A stretch of 64,000 nucleotides of DNA from CAXBOO01 sp963977425 (GTDB taxonomy: Bacteria > Bacteroidota > Bacteroidia > Flavobacteriales_D > Luteibaculaceae): positions 62,001 through 126,000 of the forward strand of contig CAXBOO010000006.1 of assembly GCA_963977425.1 (NCBI GenBank), read 5' to 3'. Shown piece after piece: positions 7,619-15,899 of this stretch. The position numbers and the translations under genes were made by a program. How positions within the stretch are numbered: position 1 is the first letter of the stretch; every line of letters begins with the position of its first letter. The notes under the pieces are model-generated. The model saw only the letters and a list, made by a program, of their open reading frames with translations. It was not told where the DNA came from and did not search any database.

Positions 7619-8461
7619 TTGACAAGTTCTAAGCAATTCATATCCAAACGACAAATATTCACCAGCTGGATATTTGTCGTTTTTTTATTTGTCGCAGAAA
7701 AAGGTTTCGCACAAAAAGCTACCGTTATCGATAGCATCAATTACCATCGACAAGAAAGTTTAAACGCTGTTGATAGTAAGGTAAAAGATTCGCTAAACCT
7801 TGTGCTTATAGAAAACGTAAAATCGCTTCTACGTCGAAAAGATTTTCACAAAATAGATCTCAGCAAAATAGACCCTAGCTTATCGGTTAAACGAATTTCT
7901 AAACCCTATTTTGGTTTCATTTCGTGGAGTGTACTGTATCCAAACACAGAAGGTGAAGACAGCGTTAAATACCACACCCACATACTTTTAAGAGAAAAAC
8001 GCTACCATAGACTTTATAACGTTAAAAGCAACGGGAAAGAAACGCCTTTAGCAATGAAGTCTTTCGACATATCTAATTGGTATGGAGCTATATATTACGA
8101 CGCAGTTCCGTATAAAATAAAAGGCGATTGGCATTTCATGTTTTTAGGTTGGAGAGAATTGGAAGATTATCGACAAGCAAAAATCATTGAAAGTGTAAGT
8201 TTAAAAGCCGACAGTGTTGTTTTTGGAGAACCTAAATCTTTATTGAAACTTATACCTAGAGGTAGAGAATTGATAGAGTATCCCAAAAATGTACGCTTGA
8301 GCCTAAAATACGATGCCGAAACTGAATCCATCTATTACGATGATATGTTGAAAGTTGGAGCAAGTGTATCGCCTAGTTTTTCTTTCAATGGTTACAAATT
8401 CGATAAAAAACAAAACATGTGGATACAGCATGAAGACATCGATATAAAAGCCCTTGAATAA
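7619..8461 (+). CDS. Secreted protein of unknown function
   Basis: This 280-residue protein starts at a TTG at 7619; no in-frame ATG precedes the signal peptide 'SKRQIFTSWIFVVFLFVAEKGFAQ'. I do not recognise its family. The mature part is basic and aromatic ('YFGFISWSVLYPNTEG', 'WYGAIYYDAVPYKIKGDWHFMFLGW', 'MWIQHEDIDIKALE') with no transmembrane segment, so a periplasmic or outer-membrane-associated role is likely. The gene begins seven bases after the ferredoxin stop codon. The DNA encoding its signal peptide forms a 13-bp perfect hairpin with a T-run, which looks like a terminator for the ferredoxin gene. Expression of this gene may therefore be limited to read-through transcripts. Confidence 0.7.
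   Translation: MTSSKQFISKRQIFTSWIFVVFLFVAEKGFAQKATVIDSINYHRQESLNAVDSKVKDSLNLVLIENVKSLLRRKDFHKIDLSKIDPSLSVKRISKPYFGFISWSVLYPNTEGEDSVKYHTHILLREKRYHRLYNVKSNGKETPLAMKSFDISNWYGAIYYDAVPYKIKGDWHFMFLGWRELEDYRQAKIIESVSLKADSVVFGEPKSLLKLIPRGRELIEYPKNVRLSLKYDAETESIYYDDMLKVGASVSPSFSFNGYKFDKKQNMWIQHEDIDIKALE
7646..7687 (+). terminator. Terminator-like hairpin inside the start of a coding region
   Basis: Thirteen bases at 7646-7658 (AAACGACAAATAT) pair perfectly with 7670-7682, around an 11-base loop that itself contains the palindrome CCAGCTGG. Seven Ts follow at 7681-7687. It lies 34 bases after the ferredoxin stop codon but inside the signal-peptide codons of the next gene. Confidence 0.8.
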
Positions 8462-8533
8462 ATTCACAAAATCTTAATTACAAAGTATCAACCAACATTA
8501 TATTAATCCATACAATTGCAAAAAACATCACCT

Positions 8534-9604
8534 ATGAAAATTCACAATTTCAGTGCCGGACCATGTATTTTACCACAAGAAGTTTTACAAAAAGCTTCTG
8601 ACTCTGTAAAAGAATTAGACAACATTGGCTTGTCGTTAATAGAAATTTCGCACCGCTCTAAAGAGTTTGTTGCTATCATGGAAAATGCGCAAAACTTGGT
8701 AAAAGAATTGTTAGGAGTTCCTGATAATTACAGCGTGCTTTTCTTACAAGGTGGAGCTAGTTTAGGTTTTTATAAAACAGCTTTAAACTTCTTGAAAGAA
8801 GGCGAAACAGCACATTACCTTAATACCGGTACTTGGGCAAAAAACGCAATCAAGGAAGCAAAATTGGTAGGCGATGTAAATGTTCTAGCATCTTCAGAAG
8901 ACAAAAACTTCAATTACATTCCTAAAGACTACACTGTTCCTAATACAGGTTCTTACATTCACTTTACGAGCAACAACACCATTTTCGGAACTCAATTTCA
9001 AAAAATGGTTACTGCAGACATTCCAGTAATATGCGATATGTCTTCAGACATTTTCTCTCGCCCTATCAACGTATCTGACTATGCTATGATTTACGCTGGC
9101 GCTCAGAAAAACATGGGACCTGCAGGAACAACACTTTATATCATCAACAACGATTTATTAGGAAAGGTTGAAAGAACCATTCCTTCAATGTTGGATTTCT
9201 CTAAGCACATTGCTAAGGAATCTATGTACAATACCCCTCCAGTATTTGCTATTTACACATCCATGTTGATGTTAGAATGGTTGAAAAAACTAGGTGGAGT
9301 ATCGGCTATTGAAAAAATAAACAATGCTAAAGCTGAATTGCTTTACAACGAAATAGATGCCAATCCATTATTTTCTGGTACAGCTGCTAAAGAAGATAGA
9401 AGTAAAATGAATGCTTGTTTTGCTTTGAACGACGAAAGCCATGCTGAAACTTTCGATGCTATGTGGAAAGCAGCTGGTATCAATGGACTAAAAGGACACA
9501 GAAGTGTTGGTGGATACCGTGCATCTATGTACAATGCACTACCATTAGAAAGCGTACAAGCTTTGGTTAATGTAATGCAAGAATTGAAAACAAAAGTAGC
9601 GTAA
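8534..9604 (+). CDS. serC: Phosphoserine aminotransferase
   Basis: From the ATG at 8534 the protein has 356 residues and begins 'MKIHNFSAGPCILP', the standard SerC N-terminus; an upstream TTG at 8516 is unlikely. It is a class V aminotransferase. The pyridoxal-phosphate lysine is Lys192 in 'YAGAQKNMGPAGTT', preceded by 'CDMSSDIFSRP' with the cofactor-contacting Asp. The ending 'GHRSVGGYRASMYNALP' carries the phosphate-binding His-Arg pair. It converts 3-phosphohydroxypyruvate and glutamate to phosphoserine in the cytoplasm. serA follows after 10 bases, so the two form an operon that covers the first two steps of serine synthesis; serB is not in the window. Confidence 0.97.
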   Translation: MKIHNFSAGPCILPQEVLQKASDSVKELDNIGLSLIEISHRSKEFVAIMENAQNLVKELLGVPDNYSVLFLQGGASLGFYKTALNFLKEGETAHYLNTGTWAKNAIKEAKLVGDVNVLASSEDKNFNYIPKDYTVPNTGSYIHFTSNNTIFGTQFQKMVTADIPVICDMSSDIFSRPINVSDYAMIYAGAQKNMGPAGTTLYIINNDLLGKVERTIPSMLDFSKHIAKESMYNTPPVFAIYTSMLMLEWLKKLGGVSAIEKINNAKAELLYNEIDANPLFSGTAAKEDRSKMNACFALNDESHAETFDAMWKAAGINGLKGHRSVGGYRASMYNALPLESVQALVNVMQELKTKVA

Positions 9605-9614
9605 ACACTTAATC

Positions 9615-10580
9615 ATGAAAATATTAGCAAACGACGGAATATCACCTGCAGGTGAAGCAGCAGTAAAAAAATACGGTTTTGAAATCAGTACTGATTTTAT
9701 TGCTCAAGACGAATTGGTAGATACCATCAATAAAGAAGGATACTCTGCATTATTGGTTCGCTCTGCAACAAAAGTTAGAAAAGACATAATCGACAACTGC
9801 CCAGGTTTAAAACTAATTGGTCGTGGCGGTGTTGGTATGGACAACATCGATGTTGAATATGCTAGAAGCAAAGGAATTCATGTGGTAAACACTCCTGCTT
9901 CATCTTCTCTATCGGTTGCCGAAATGGTTATGGCACAAGCATTTGCATTTTCAAGATTTTTACATAAATCGTACGCCGACATGCCTAATAAAGGTGCTAC
10001 TGAATTCAAAGCCTTGAAAAAAGCCTATGCTAAAGGGACTGAGTTAAGAGGTAAAACCATGGGTATCATCGGTATGGGTCGTATTGGACAAGCTCTTGCA
10101 TCTTATGCTTTAGGTTGTGGAATGGACGTGATTTTTTACGATCGTTCTAGAGAAAATACAGCCATTGAGTTAGAAATAGTGCACCATGGGACGATTGAGG
10201 TGAACCTTACAAAAAGTGACTTGGATACAGTACTTAGTAAGTCCGATTATTTATCTCTGCACGTACCAGCACAGCCAGACGGCAAAGCCATTTTAGGTGC
10301 AGCAGAATTCGCAAAAATGAAAGACTCTGCTATCCTAATCAATACTGCAAGAGGTAACTCAATCGATGCAGACGCTTTAGTAAGTGCCTTAGACAACAAT
10401 ACACTTAAAGGAGCTATTATGGATGTGTTTGAAAACGAACCTACTCCAAATCCAGAGTTATTGAAGCACGCTAAAATTGCTACAACTCCTCACATTGGAG
10501 CAGCAACTTTAGAAGCACAAGAACGTATCGGATTGGAATTAGCAGACCTATTGAATGAAAAATTGACGGTTAACGCATAA
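9615..10580 (+). CDS. serA: D-3-phosphoglycerate dehydrogenase, short form
   Basis: The 321 residues follow the D-2-hydroxyacid dehydrogenase fold. The Rossmann motif is 'MGIIGMGRIGQA' at 149-160. The catalytic residues are Arg246 ('INTARGNSID'), Glu275 ('VFENEP') and His293 ('TTPHIGAAT'). It oxidises 3-phosphoglycerate to 3-phosphohydroxypyruvate with NAD. It ends shortly after the second catalytic domain and has no C-terminal ACT or intervening domain. Serine feedback through an ACT domain is therefore not available, and control must lie elsewhere. Placement directly after serC supports serine synthesis over another 2-hydroxyacid substrate. A Rho-independent terminator follows. Confidence 0.94.
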   Translation: MKILANDGISPAGEAAVKKYGFEISTDFIAQDELVDTINKEGYSALLVRSATKVRKDIIDNCPGLKLIGRGGVGMDNIDVEYARSKGIHVVNTPASSSLSVAEMVMAQAFAFSRFLHKSYADMPNKGATEFKALKKAYAKGTELRGKTMGIIGMGRIGQALASYALGCGMDVIFYDRSRENTAIELEIVHHGTIEVNLTKSDLDTVLSKSDYLSLHVPAQPDGKAILGAAEFAKMKDSAILINTARGNSIDADALVSALDNNTLKGAIMDVFENEPTPNPELLKHAKIATTPHIGAATLEAQERIGLELADLLNEKLTVNA

Positions 10581-10603
10581 ACATATGCCTACCACATACT
10601 AAT

Positions 10604-10635
10604 TAAAAAAAGCTTCCATTTCGGAGGCTTTTTTT
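10604..10635 (+). terminator. Rho-independent terminator of serCA
   Basis: AAAAAAAGCTTCC pairs with GGAGGCTTTTTTT around an ATTTC loop, with one T-G pair, about 25 bases after the serA stop. The A-run on the left arm would also allow weak function on the other strand, but no minus-strand gene ends here. Confidence 0.85.
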
Positions 10636-10741
10636 ATGAACTCAAATTTTCTAATCTCCCATTAAAACACATTCTCATAATATTGGAATAACATCTTCAA
10701 CACAGTAAAAGCAGAAGTTTGCACCCTCAAATAATTTACCC

Positions 10742-13477
10742 ATGCGCCATTTCGCTTTTCTACTTTTAGTTTGTATTTCTACTTTAGGTTTTTCGCAAGA
10801 AACAGAAATTATTGCCTTGCCTTTTGGTAACCAGTGGCAGTACAACGACCATGGAGCAGAACTAACCTTACAGTACAGTCTACCCTATTTCGAAGAAACT
10901 CCATTATACAACGACAACGACTGGAACACCAAACAAGCTCCTTTTGGTTATGGGCATCAAGTTGCAACAACTTTAAAACAGAACACCGATTCTACGGACG
11001 CGGCAATTACGACCTATTTTTTGGCTAAAGACCCGAAATTTCTTCATTTCCCAGAGCAAATCAACCAACTGTATTTAACGGTTCGATACAACGATGCATT
11101 TGCTTTCTTTTTTAATGGCATTGAGGTTGCACGAGAAAACTTATTTCCTCTAAGCTATAGCGGTACAAAAGCTACAGACGATATACCGTACACAGAAGTA
11201 AGATTGGACATTTCAGCTTACAAACATCTCTTATCACCCATAAATTATTTAGACAACTTTCTTGCTGCAGAATTACATCTTGCTGATCAAAAAACTGATT
11301 CTGCATTTTTTGATGCACAAATATCCTATACGGTTGGAGCACGTCTTCCTCTCCCTATTAATTACATTACAGCGGGTCCATATTTAAGTCCTTCCACTCA
11401 AAACGAGGCCATCATAACCTACTACACAAGCCAACCAAGCAACACGGTTATTCATTACGGCACAATCGCCAACAATCTTACCGCTGAATTTCGTAACGAC
11501 AGTTTAACCACTCGCCACGAAGCCAGAATAAGCCGTTTAACCCCAGGAACTACCTACCATTATGAAATTGGTGGTATTCCCAGCTTTATGAATCGGGTGG
11601 ATCAGCAATTTGTAAAAACTGCCCCCATTATTGGTAAAGATACCACCACCAACATCTGGGTTACAGGCGATTTTGGAAATGGGCTTCCTACTCAGCACTT
11701 AGTATATGCCGATTACCTTTTGAAAAACGGTTTAAATAGCACCGATTTATGGATGTGGTTGGGCGATAATGCCTACGACCAAGGTACTTTTGGTGAATAC
11801 CAAAGAAATGTATTTGACATCTACAATCTTACCTTAAGAAATCATGTATTACTTCCTACTCTTGGCAATCATGATGCGAAATCTTGCGTAACCACACAAG
11901 ATATAGGACCGTATTTCGATTTATTTACCCTACCAAAAAATGGAGAAACCAATACCCTACCATCCGGTACTGAAGCATACTATTCATACAATTACGCCAA
12001 CATTCATTTCATTTGTTTAGAATCTACCGACAATAACCGTTTACGGGGCGGGAAAATGATGCAATGGTTGGAGCAGGATTTAAAAAATAACACTGCTAAA
12101 TGGACCATTGCTTTTTGGCACCATCCTCCATATTCTAAAGGATCTCATGATTCCGACAACGAAGGACAGTTAATAGAAATGAGAGAAAATGCCAATCCAT
12201 TGTTAGAAAAATACGGTGTCGATTTGGTTTTGAATGGGCATAGCCATAGCTACGAACGCACATATTTATTAGATGCGCATTATGGTAAAAGCGAAACCTT
12301 CGATGCTGCCATACACCTACCACAACCAGGCGATGGAAATACGGAGCCCTATGAAAAAACCATCACCAAAGTTGGCCATAAAGGCACTGTTTATGCATTG
12401 GTTGGTTCGTCTGGGGTTTCAGATTTCGATTCGTCCTTAGACCATCCTGCTCACGCTAGTACTTCTAGTATGATAGGTTCTATGCTTTTAAAAATTGAAG
12501 CCAATACGTTGTCGGCAGAATTTATTTCACCTCTTATTCCTAGTGGTATGGGTGATAAATTCACCATTGTAAAAACCAACGAAATAGAACCTTGTACACA
12601 GTTACTAAATCTTAACGACAGCCTTATAACTTGCGGAGATAAAGCCGAATTAAATGTAGGTGATGACTTTTGGACTTACCAATGGAGTACTGGTTCAACA
12701 GATTCTATTATTCAAGTTTCAGAAAGTGGATATTACTCATTGGAAGTTCAACGTTTTCAAGATTGTTTCAATACCGATAGTATCTATGTGCAATTCGAAC
12801 GCCCTGAGTTTACCTTTTCTAATAACAATCCATGCCTTGGTGACACGGTTATAATAACCGCAACAAACACCAATAACATCACTTGGAACAACAGCAATAC
12901 GGCTCCAACTTATACTATGTATCAGGAAGATTCCGTTGCTTACACGGCTACTGTAAATGGCTGCACAACTTCCGACACAATCTTCCTTTCTTATTCCAAA
13001 ATTGATTTTATTGATATTGAAGTAAAAAACGAAAATGGTCAACTTCAAGATCCTTTCACATTTATAATCAACAACCGCATGGTATACGATAGTGTTGTTT
13101 GGTTCTTTGGCGACGGCATAACAGATACCATTAGCGTAGGAGAACACACTTACACTTATCCTGGGAATTATAGAGTTGTATTAACAGCCTTTAAAAATGG
13201 TTGTTCAACCCAAGAGTTTTTCAAAGTCAACAGGGTAATCAATTCTATTGAACAAGAATCTGCTAGAAGAACAAATGTTCACTTTTCAAATCAGAAATTA
13301 GAAGTAGAAAATTCGGATGCAACGAACTTTACTGTAATAAACAGCATTGGAAAAATAGTAGCCAATGGCATGCTTACAAGCAATACCATTGAGCTAAAAA
13401 ACATCAGTAAAGGCAACTATTGGATTCGACTTTCTGGCAACAACAAGGCTGAAACAAAAAGTTTCGTAGTGGACTAA
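10742..13477 (+). CDS. Secreted purple-acid-phosphatase-like metallophosphoesterase with PKD domain and T9SS tail
   Basis: This 911-residue exported protein starts with the signal peptide MRHFAFLLLVCISTLGFSQ. Residues 25-200 form a beta-domain. Residues 205-290 resemble the fibronectin-like N-terminal domain of purple acid phosphatases. The calcineurin-type catalytic domain follows, with GD310FGNG, GD342NAY345, GN376H377D, H460H461PPYSKGSHD and NGH500SH502SYER as metal ligands. A PKD domain lies at about 740-830 ('VWFFGDGITDTISVGEHTYTYPGNYRV'). The last 65 residues look like a type A T9SS sorting domain. It probably hydrolyses phosphate esters outside the cell; the substrate is unknown. The gene stands alone after the serCA terminator and converges with the TRIC-like gene. 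Confidence 0.88.
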   Translation: MRHFAFLLLVCISTLGFSQETEIIALPFGNQWQYNDHGAELTLQYSLPYFEETPLYNDNDWNTKQAPFGYGHQVATTLKQNTDSTDAAITTYFLAKDPKFLHFPEQINQLYLTVRYNDAFAFFFNGIEVARENLFPLSYSGTKATDDIPYTEVRLDISAYKHLLSPINYLDNFLAAELHLADQKTDSAFFDAQISYTVGARLPLPINYITAGPYLSPSTQNEAIITYYTSQPSNTVIHYGTIANNLTAEFRNDSLTTRHEARISRLTPGTTYHYEIGGIPSFMNRVDQQFVKTAPIIGKDTTTNIWVTGDFGNGLPTQHLVYADYLLKNGLNSTDLWMWLGDNAYDQGTFGEYQRNVFDIYNLTLRNHVLLPTLGNHDAKSCVTTQDIGPYFDLFTLPKNGETNTLPSGTEAYYSYNYANIHFICLESTDNNRLRGGKMMQWLEQDLKNNTAKWTIAFWHHPPYSKGSHDSDNEGQLIEMRENANPLLEKYGVDLVLNGHSHSYERTYLLDAHYGKSETFDAAIHLPQPGDGNTEPYEKTITKVGHKGTVYALVGSSGVSDFDSSLDHPAHASTSSMIGSMLLKIEANTLSAEFISPLIPSGMGDKFTIVKTNEIEPCTQLLNLNDSLITCGDKAELNVGDDFWTYQWSTGSTDSIIQVSESGYYSLEVQRFQDCFNTDSIYVQFERPEFTFSNNNPCLGDTVIITATNTNNITWNNSNTAPTYTMYQEDSVAYTATVNGCTTSDTIFLSYSKIDFIDIEVKNENGQLQDPFTFIINNRMVYDSVVWFFGDGITDTISVGEHTYTYPGNYRVVLTAFKNGCSTQEFFKVNRVINSIEQESARRTNVHFSNQKLEVENSDATNFTVINSIGKIVANGMLTSNTIELKNISKGNYWIRLSGNNKAETKSFVVD

Positions 13478-13485
13478 CTATACCA

Positions 13486-14088
13486 TCACACTGAAGTATT
13501 TCTTACTCCAGGAAGCGCAATTTTGAATTTAAAAGCTACTATTCTAATTGTAAAAATGATGCCAATTGACACCCAAGAAGCAACAATTTCTGTAACGCCG
13601 TACTTCATCAGCATTGCAAACAATAACCCTCCAAATAAACAAGCTGTAGCATAGATTTCCTTTTGTAATATCAAAGGAACTTCGTTGCAAATTGTATCGC
13701 GTATGACACCTCCTAAAGTTGCTGTAACAACTCCTAAAATAACAGCTGCAGGAATAGATGCTCCATACTCTAGAGATTTAGCTGTACCAGCAACGGCAGC
13801 AAGAGAAATAGCCATAGCATCAAACAAAGTCAAAGTCTTTTGCATCTTAAGAACAAGTTTAAATGCCGCAATAGTTATAATAACGCCTATAACGGTTCCA
13901 TAACACAATGTAGGATCTACTATCCATGATGGTGTTGCTCCAATAAGCAAATCTCTTATGGTTCCTCCCCCAACGGCAGTAAGAAAAGCCATAGCTGAAA
14001 TTCCAAACCAATCGAAGCCTTTTCTTGCGGCTACTGTTCCTCCGCTAATTGCAAAACATATAAGACTTAAGAAATCAATTACCCACAT
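13486..14088 (-). CDS. TRIC/UPF0126 family membrane protein
   Basis: The 200-residue protein has about six or seven hydrophobic segments and the duplicated signature of the UPF0126/TRIC-like family: 'AVGGGTIRDLLIG' near residue 39 and 'ATLGGVIRDTICNEVPLIL' in the second half. The internal repeat gives two three-helix bundles. Eukaryotic and prokaryotic TRIC relatives form trimeric cation channels, whereas older annotation of bacterial members (YadS, YicG) gives no function; glycine transport has also been proposed for some. Its start overlaps the end of the thioesterase gene by 14 bases, so the two are probably co-transcribed. It converges with the phosphatase gene, with eight bases between their stops. 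Confidence 0.88.
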   Translation of the reverse strand: MWVIDFLSLICFAISGGTVAARKGFDWFGISAMAFLTAVGGGTIRDLLIGATPSWIVDPTLCYGTVIGVIITIAAFKLVLKMQKTLTLFDAMAISLAAVAGTAKSLEYGASIPAAVILGVVTATLGGVIRDTICNEVPLILQKEIYATACLFGGLLFAMLMKYGVTEIVASWVSIGIIFTIRIVAFKFKIALPGVRNTSV

Positions 14089-14509
14089 AGCTATCTGATT
14101 TTAACGTGTTCATTTTAGCATTGTGAGGATAAGGTTTGCCGTCCTTTAAGGCTACAAATACAAAGGATGCTTTACAAATTTCTGAACGAGATCCGTTTTT
14201 CTCTTCTTTGTTCGCTACTACCATTACTGTTATCGAACTCCGACCTAAATCAGTAATAGTGGTGTGCATTTCAATGATATCACCCAAATGAGCAGGGGCC
14301 ATGAAATCGACTTTATTTAATGTAGCTGTTACAAGACCATTGCACGATGTTCCGTAAAGTATTTTACGTGCGCAATTGGCTGCTGCAGAATCTAATTCTG
14401 CTAATAATTTACCGCCGAAAAGAGTTCCCGACCAATTAAGATAATCCGGAAAAACGGTAAACGTAAATAAGTGTTCTTTTTGAATATTGTTTTCTTGTAA
14501 TAATGTCAT
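14075..14509 (-). CDS. Acyl-CoA thioesterase, hotdog fold
   Basis: This 144-residue protein has the YciA/BFIT-type hotdog motif 'NWSGTLFGGKLLAELDSAA' near residues 26-44, in which the conserved Asp lies on the central helix, followed by 'DFMAPAHLGDIIEMHTTI'. Such enzymes hydrolyse acyl-CoA thioesters in the cytoplasm as hexamers or tetramers; chain-length preference cannot be read. It overlaps the downstream TRIC-like gene by 14 bases. Its ATG overlaps, as ATGA, the stop codon of a possible 41-codon reading frame upstream. The start is supported by the usual N-terminal length before the hotdog helix. Confidence 0.9.
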   Translation of the reverse strand: MTLLQENNIQKEHLFTFTVFPDYLNWSGTLFGGKLLAELDSAAANCARKILYGTSCNGLVTATLNKVDFMAPAHLGDIIEMHTTITDLGRSSITVMVVANKEEKNGSRSEICKASFVFVALKDGKPYPHNAKMNTLKSDSYVGN

Positions 14510-14631
14510 TCTGTACTTATTATACTAGGTGAAGGCGGAGGAACTAATGATTTTTGGATATGCAATGTTTGACACTTATGGTTATAACTAAAATTCTTCA
14601 CGGCATTCATATTCATGTTTTGCTTGATCAT
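14506..14631 (-). CDS. Possible small protein, translationally coupled to the thioesterase gene
   Basis: A 41-codon frame begins MIKQNMNMNAVKNF and ends ..PPPSPSIISTE. Its TGA overlaps the thioesterase ATG as ATGA, an arrangement that favours real translation coupling. The composition (several Met and Asn at the start, proline-rich end) matches no family I know. It begins about 30 bases after a minus-strand terminator, so it would be the first gene of a new transcript. It may instead be an untranslated leader. Confidence 0.25.
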   Translation of the reverse strand: MIKQNMNMNAVKNFSYNHKCQTLHIQKSLVPPPSPSIISTE

Positions 14632-14661
14632 TGTATTTTGTTTTATGGTTAGTTTTTTATC

Positions 14662-14698
14662 AAAAAAAAATCCCGATGTTTTTTCAAACAACGGGATT
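14662..14698 (-). terminator. Minus-strand terminator of an unidentified short transcript
   Basis: On the minus strand AATCCCG pairs with CGGGATT, with further GTT/AAC pairing inside, followed by nine Ts. No recognised gene lies immediately upstream on that strand before the divergent gene at 14967, so it implies a short RNA or small gene within 14700-14960. Confidence 0.7.
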
Positions 14699-14732
14699 AG
14701 TAAATTAATTCTTTAAAGCTATGTGCACGAAT

Positions 14733-14813
14733 TCATTCATTACCAATCCCAAGTCTATGTCTTTTTGACATAACCTGTTTACAATTGATACAATATGTGT
14801 TCGTGTTTTTCAC
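14733..14813 (-). CDS. Possible 26-residue CxxC peptide
   Basis: From a GTG start the frame reads MKNTNTYCINCKQVMSK and continues for nine more residues. It holds a Cys-x-x-Cys pair and a basic tail, and ends 35 bases before a strong terminator. It may be a real micro-gene, the remnant of a longer zinc-ribbon protein, or chance. The neighbouring frame is also free of stops, which weakens the case. Confidence 0.2.
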   Translation of the reverse strand: MKNTNTYCINCKQVMSKRHRLGIGNE

Positions 14814-14876
14814 AGTACAAAATTATATATTATTTCATTCATACCTATCGCATTATTCAAAAAAAGCACCACCACT

Positions 14877-14884
14877 TATATTTG
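14877..14884 (+). promoter_or_regulatory. Candidate -7 box for the gene at 14967
   Basis: TATATTTG fully matches TAnnTTTG, 82 bases upstream of the ATG. A second, weaker copy, TATATTTA, lies near 14933. No matching TTG is clear at -33. Confidence 0.35.
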
Positions 14885-14966
14885 TTATTTATCTCAACAA
14901 AACCAACACTCATCTACACTAAATACTATTCCCTATATTTACTCCTAACCACTACTATACACCATA

Positions 14967-15893
14967 ATGCGAAAATTTGTTAGCTGCTTCGTTTTATACT
15001 TCCTTATTTCATCCTTATTCGGTCAATCTCAATACCAATATTTCGATGGTAACGATACCATTCCTTCAGAAACGATTGAATTCCAATTCTCGGCTATTCC
15101 TGAAGATGTTTGGTATGTAGGCAAACCTGAAAAAACAATTTTCAATTCGGCCTTTTCGCAACCAAACGCCTTATTCACTTCAAAAAATGGAGGCTATTCG
15201 CCAAACAATCAATCTTCCTTCATTATACAGTACGACCCATTTACTTTTGGTCCTGGAATATTGGCTATGCAATGGACACAAAAATTGCAATACCAACCTC
15301 CTACAGATTCAGACGCTGGTGACGGTGGCTATATTGAGTTTTCATTGGACTCGGGTGCAACTTGGCAGAATGCATTAACAAGCCCATACGTATACAACTT
15401 CTATGGCTACAACACCAACAACGTAGCAACACTTAGCAATGGTCAAGAAGGTTTAGTTGGTACCGATCCCGTATGGCGAGATATTTGGTTGTGTTTCGAT
15501 CAATCGTTTTTGCAACAATTAAAAACTGTGTTTTTTAGATTTACTCACGTTTCCGACGACAACTCATCTTGGCATGAAGGCTGGATGATAGACAATTTCC
15601 AAATGCACCTCACATTGGTACACACCATTTCAGAAAAAGAGTCGAACGATTACCTCAATATTCTCCCCAACCCCACCAATGGGATTGTAAAAATACAAGC
15701 TGAAAAACGCAACGATTTCCACATCATACAAAACATGGAACTCATTAATATAGACGGAACCGTTGTAGAAACATTCGGTATGAGTCCTACAAAATTCCAA
15801 ATTGACATAAGCCACCACCCAAGAGGGACATATTACTTAAAAGTTCAAACCAATATCAAAACAGAAATTCACAAAATAATATTGATAGATTGA
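14967..15893 (+). CDS. T9SS cargo protein of unknown function
   Basis: The 308-residue protein has the signal peptide MRKFVSCFVLYFLISSLFGQ. The central 200 residues look like a beta-jelly-roll ('GGYIEFSLDSGATWQNAL', 'VFFRFTHVSDDNSSWHEGWMIDNFQMH'), similar to carbohydrate-binding or MAM-like modules found in exported Bacteroidota proteins. The last 75 residues are a type A sorting domain ('LNILPNPTNGIVKIQAEK' to 'GTYYLKVQTNIKTEIHKIILID'), so export through the T9SS is likely. No catalytic motif is seen. The peroxidase gene follows after six bases, so the two are probably transcribed together and might act on the same exported substrate. Confidence 0.8.
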   Translation: MRKFVSCFVLYFLISSLFGQSQYQYFDGNDTIPSETIEFQFSAIPEDVWYVGKPEKTIFNSAFSQPNALFTSKNGGYSPNNQSSFIIQYDPFTFGPGILAMQWTQKLQYQPPTDSDAGDGGYIEFSLDSGATWQNALTSPYVYNFYGYNTNNVATLSNGQEGLVGTDPVWRDIWLCFDQSFLQQLKTVFFRFTHVSDDNSSWHEGWMIDNFQMHLTLVHTISEKESNDYLNILPNPTNGIVKIQAEKRNDFHIIQNMELINIDGTVVETFGMSPTKFQIDISHHPRGTYYLKVQTNIKTEIHKIILID

Positions 15894-15899
15894 TCTTAA

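Larger units (their letters stand above)
14699..14966. other. Intergenic region with a possible small RNA or small gene
   Basis: Together with 14510-14698 this is the longest stretch without a firm gene. It is AT-rich with no tRNA shape. On the minus strand a GTG-started 26-codon frame (14733-14813) encodes a peptide with a CINC motif. A second frame stays open alongside it as far as TAA near 14700. A strong terminator follows. On the plus strand a TATATTTG box at 14877-14884 can serve the gene at 14967. Confidence 0.4.

Noticed and set aside
14699..14966. tRNA or tmRNA gene in the longest intergenic region
   Set aside because: No cloverleaf, CCA end, TPsiC-like GTTC box or tag-peptide frame was found on either strand.
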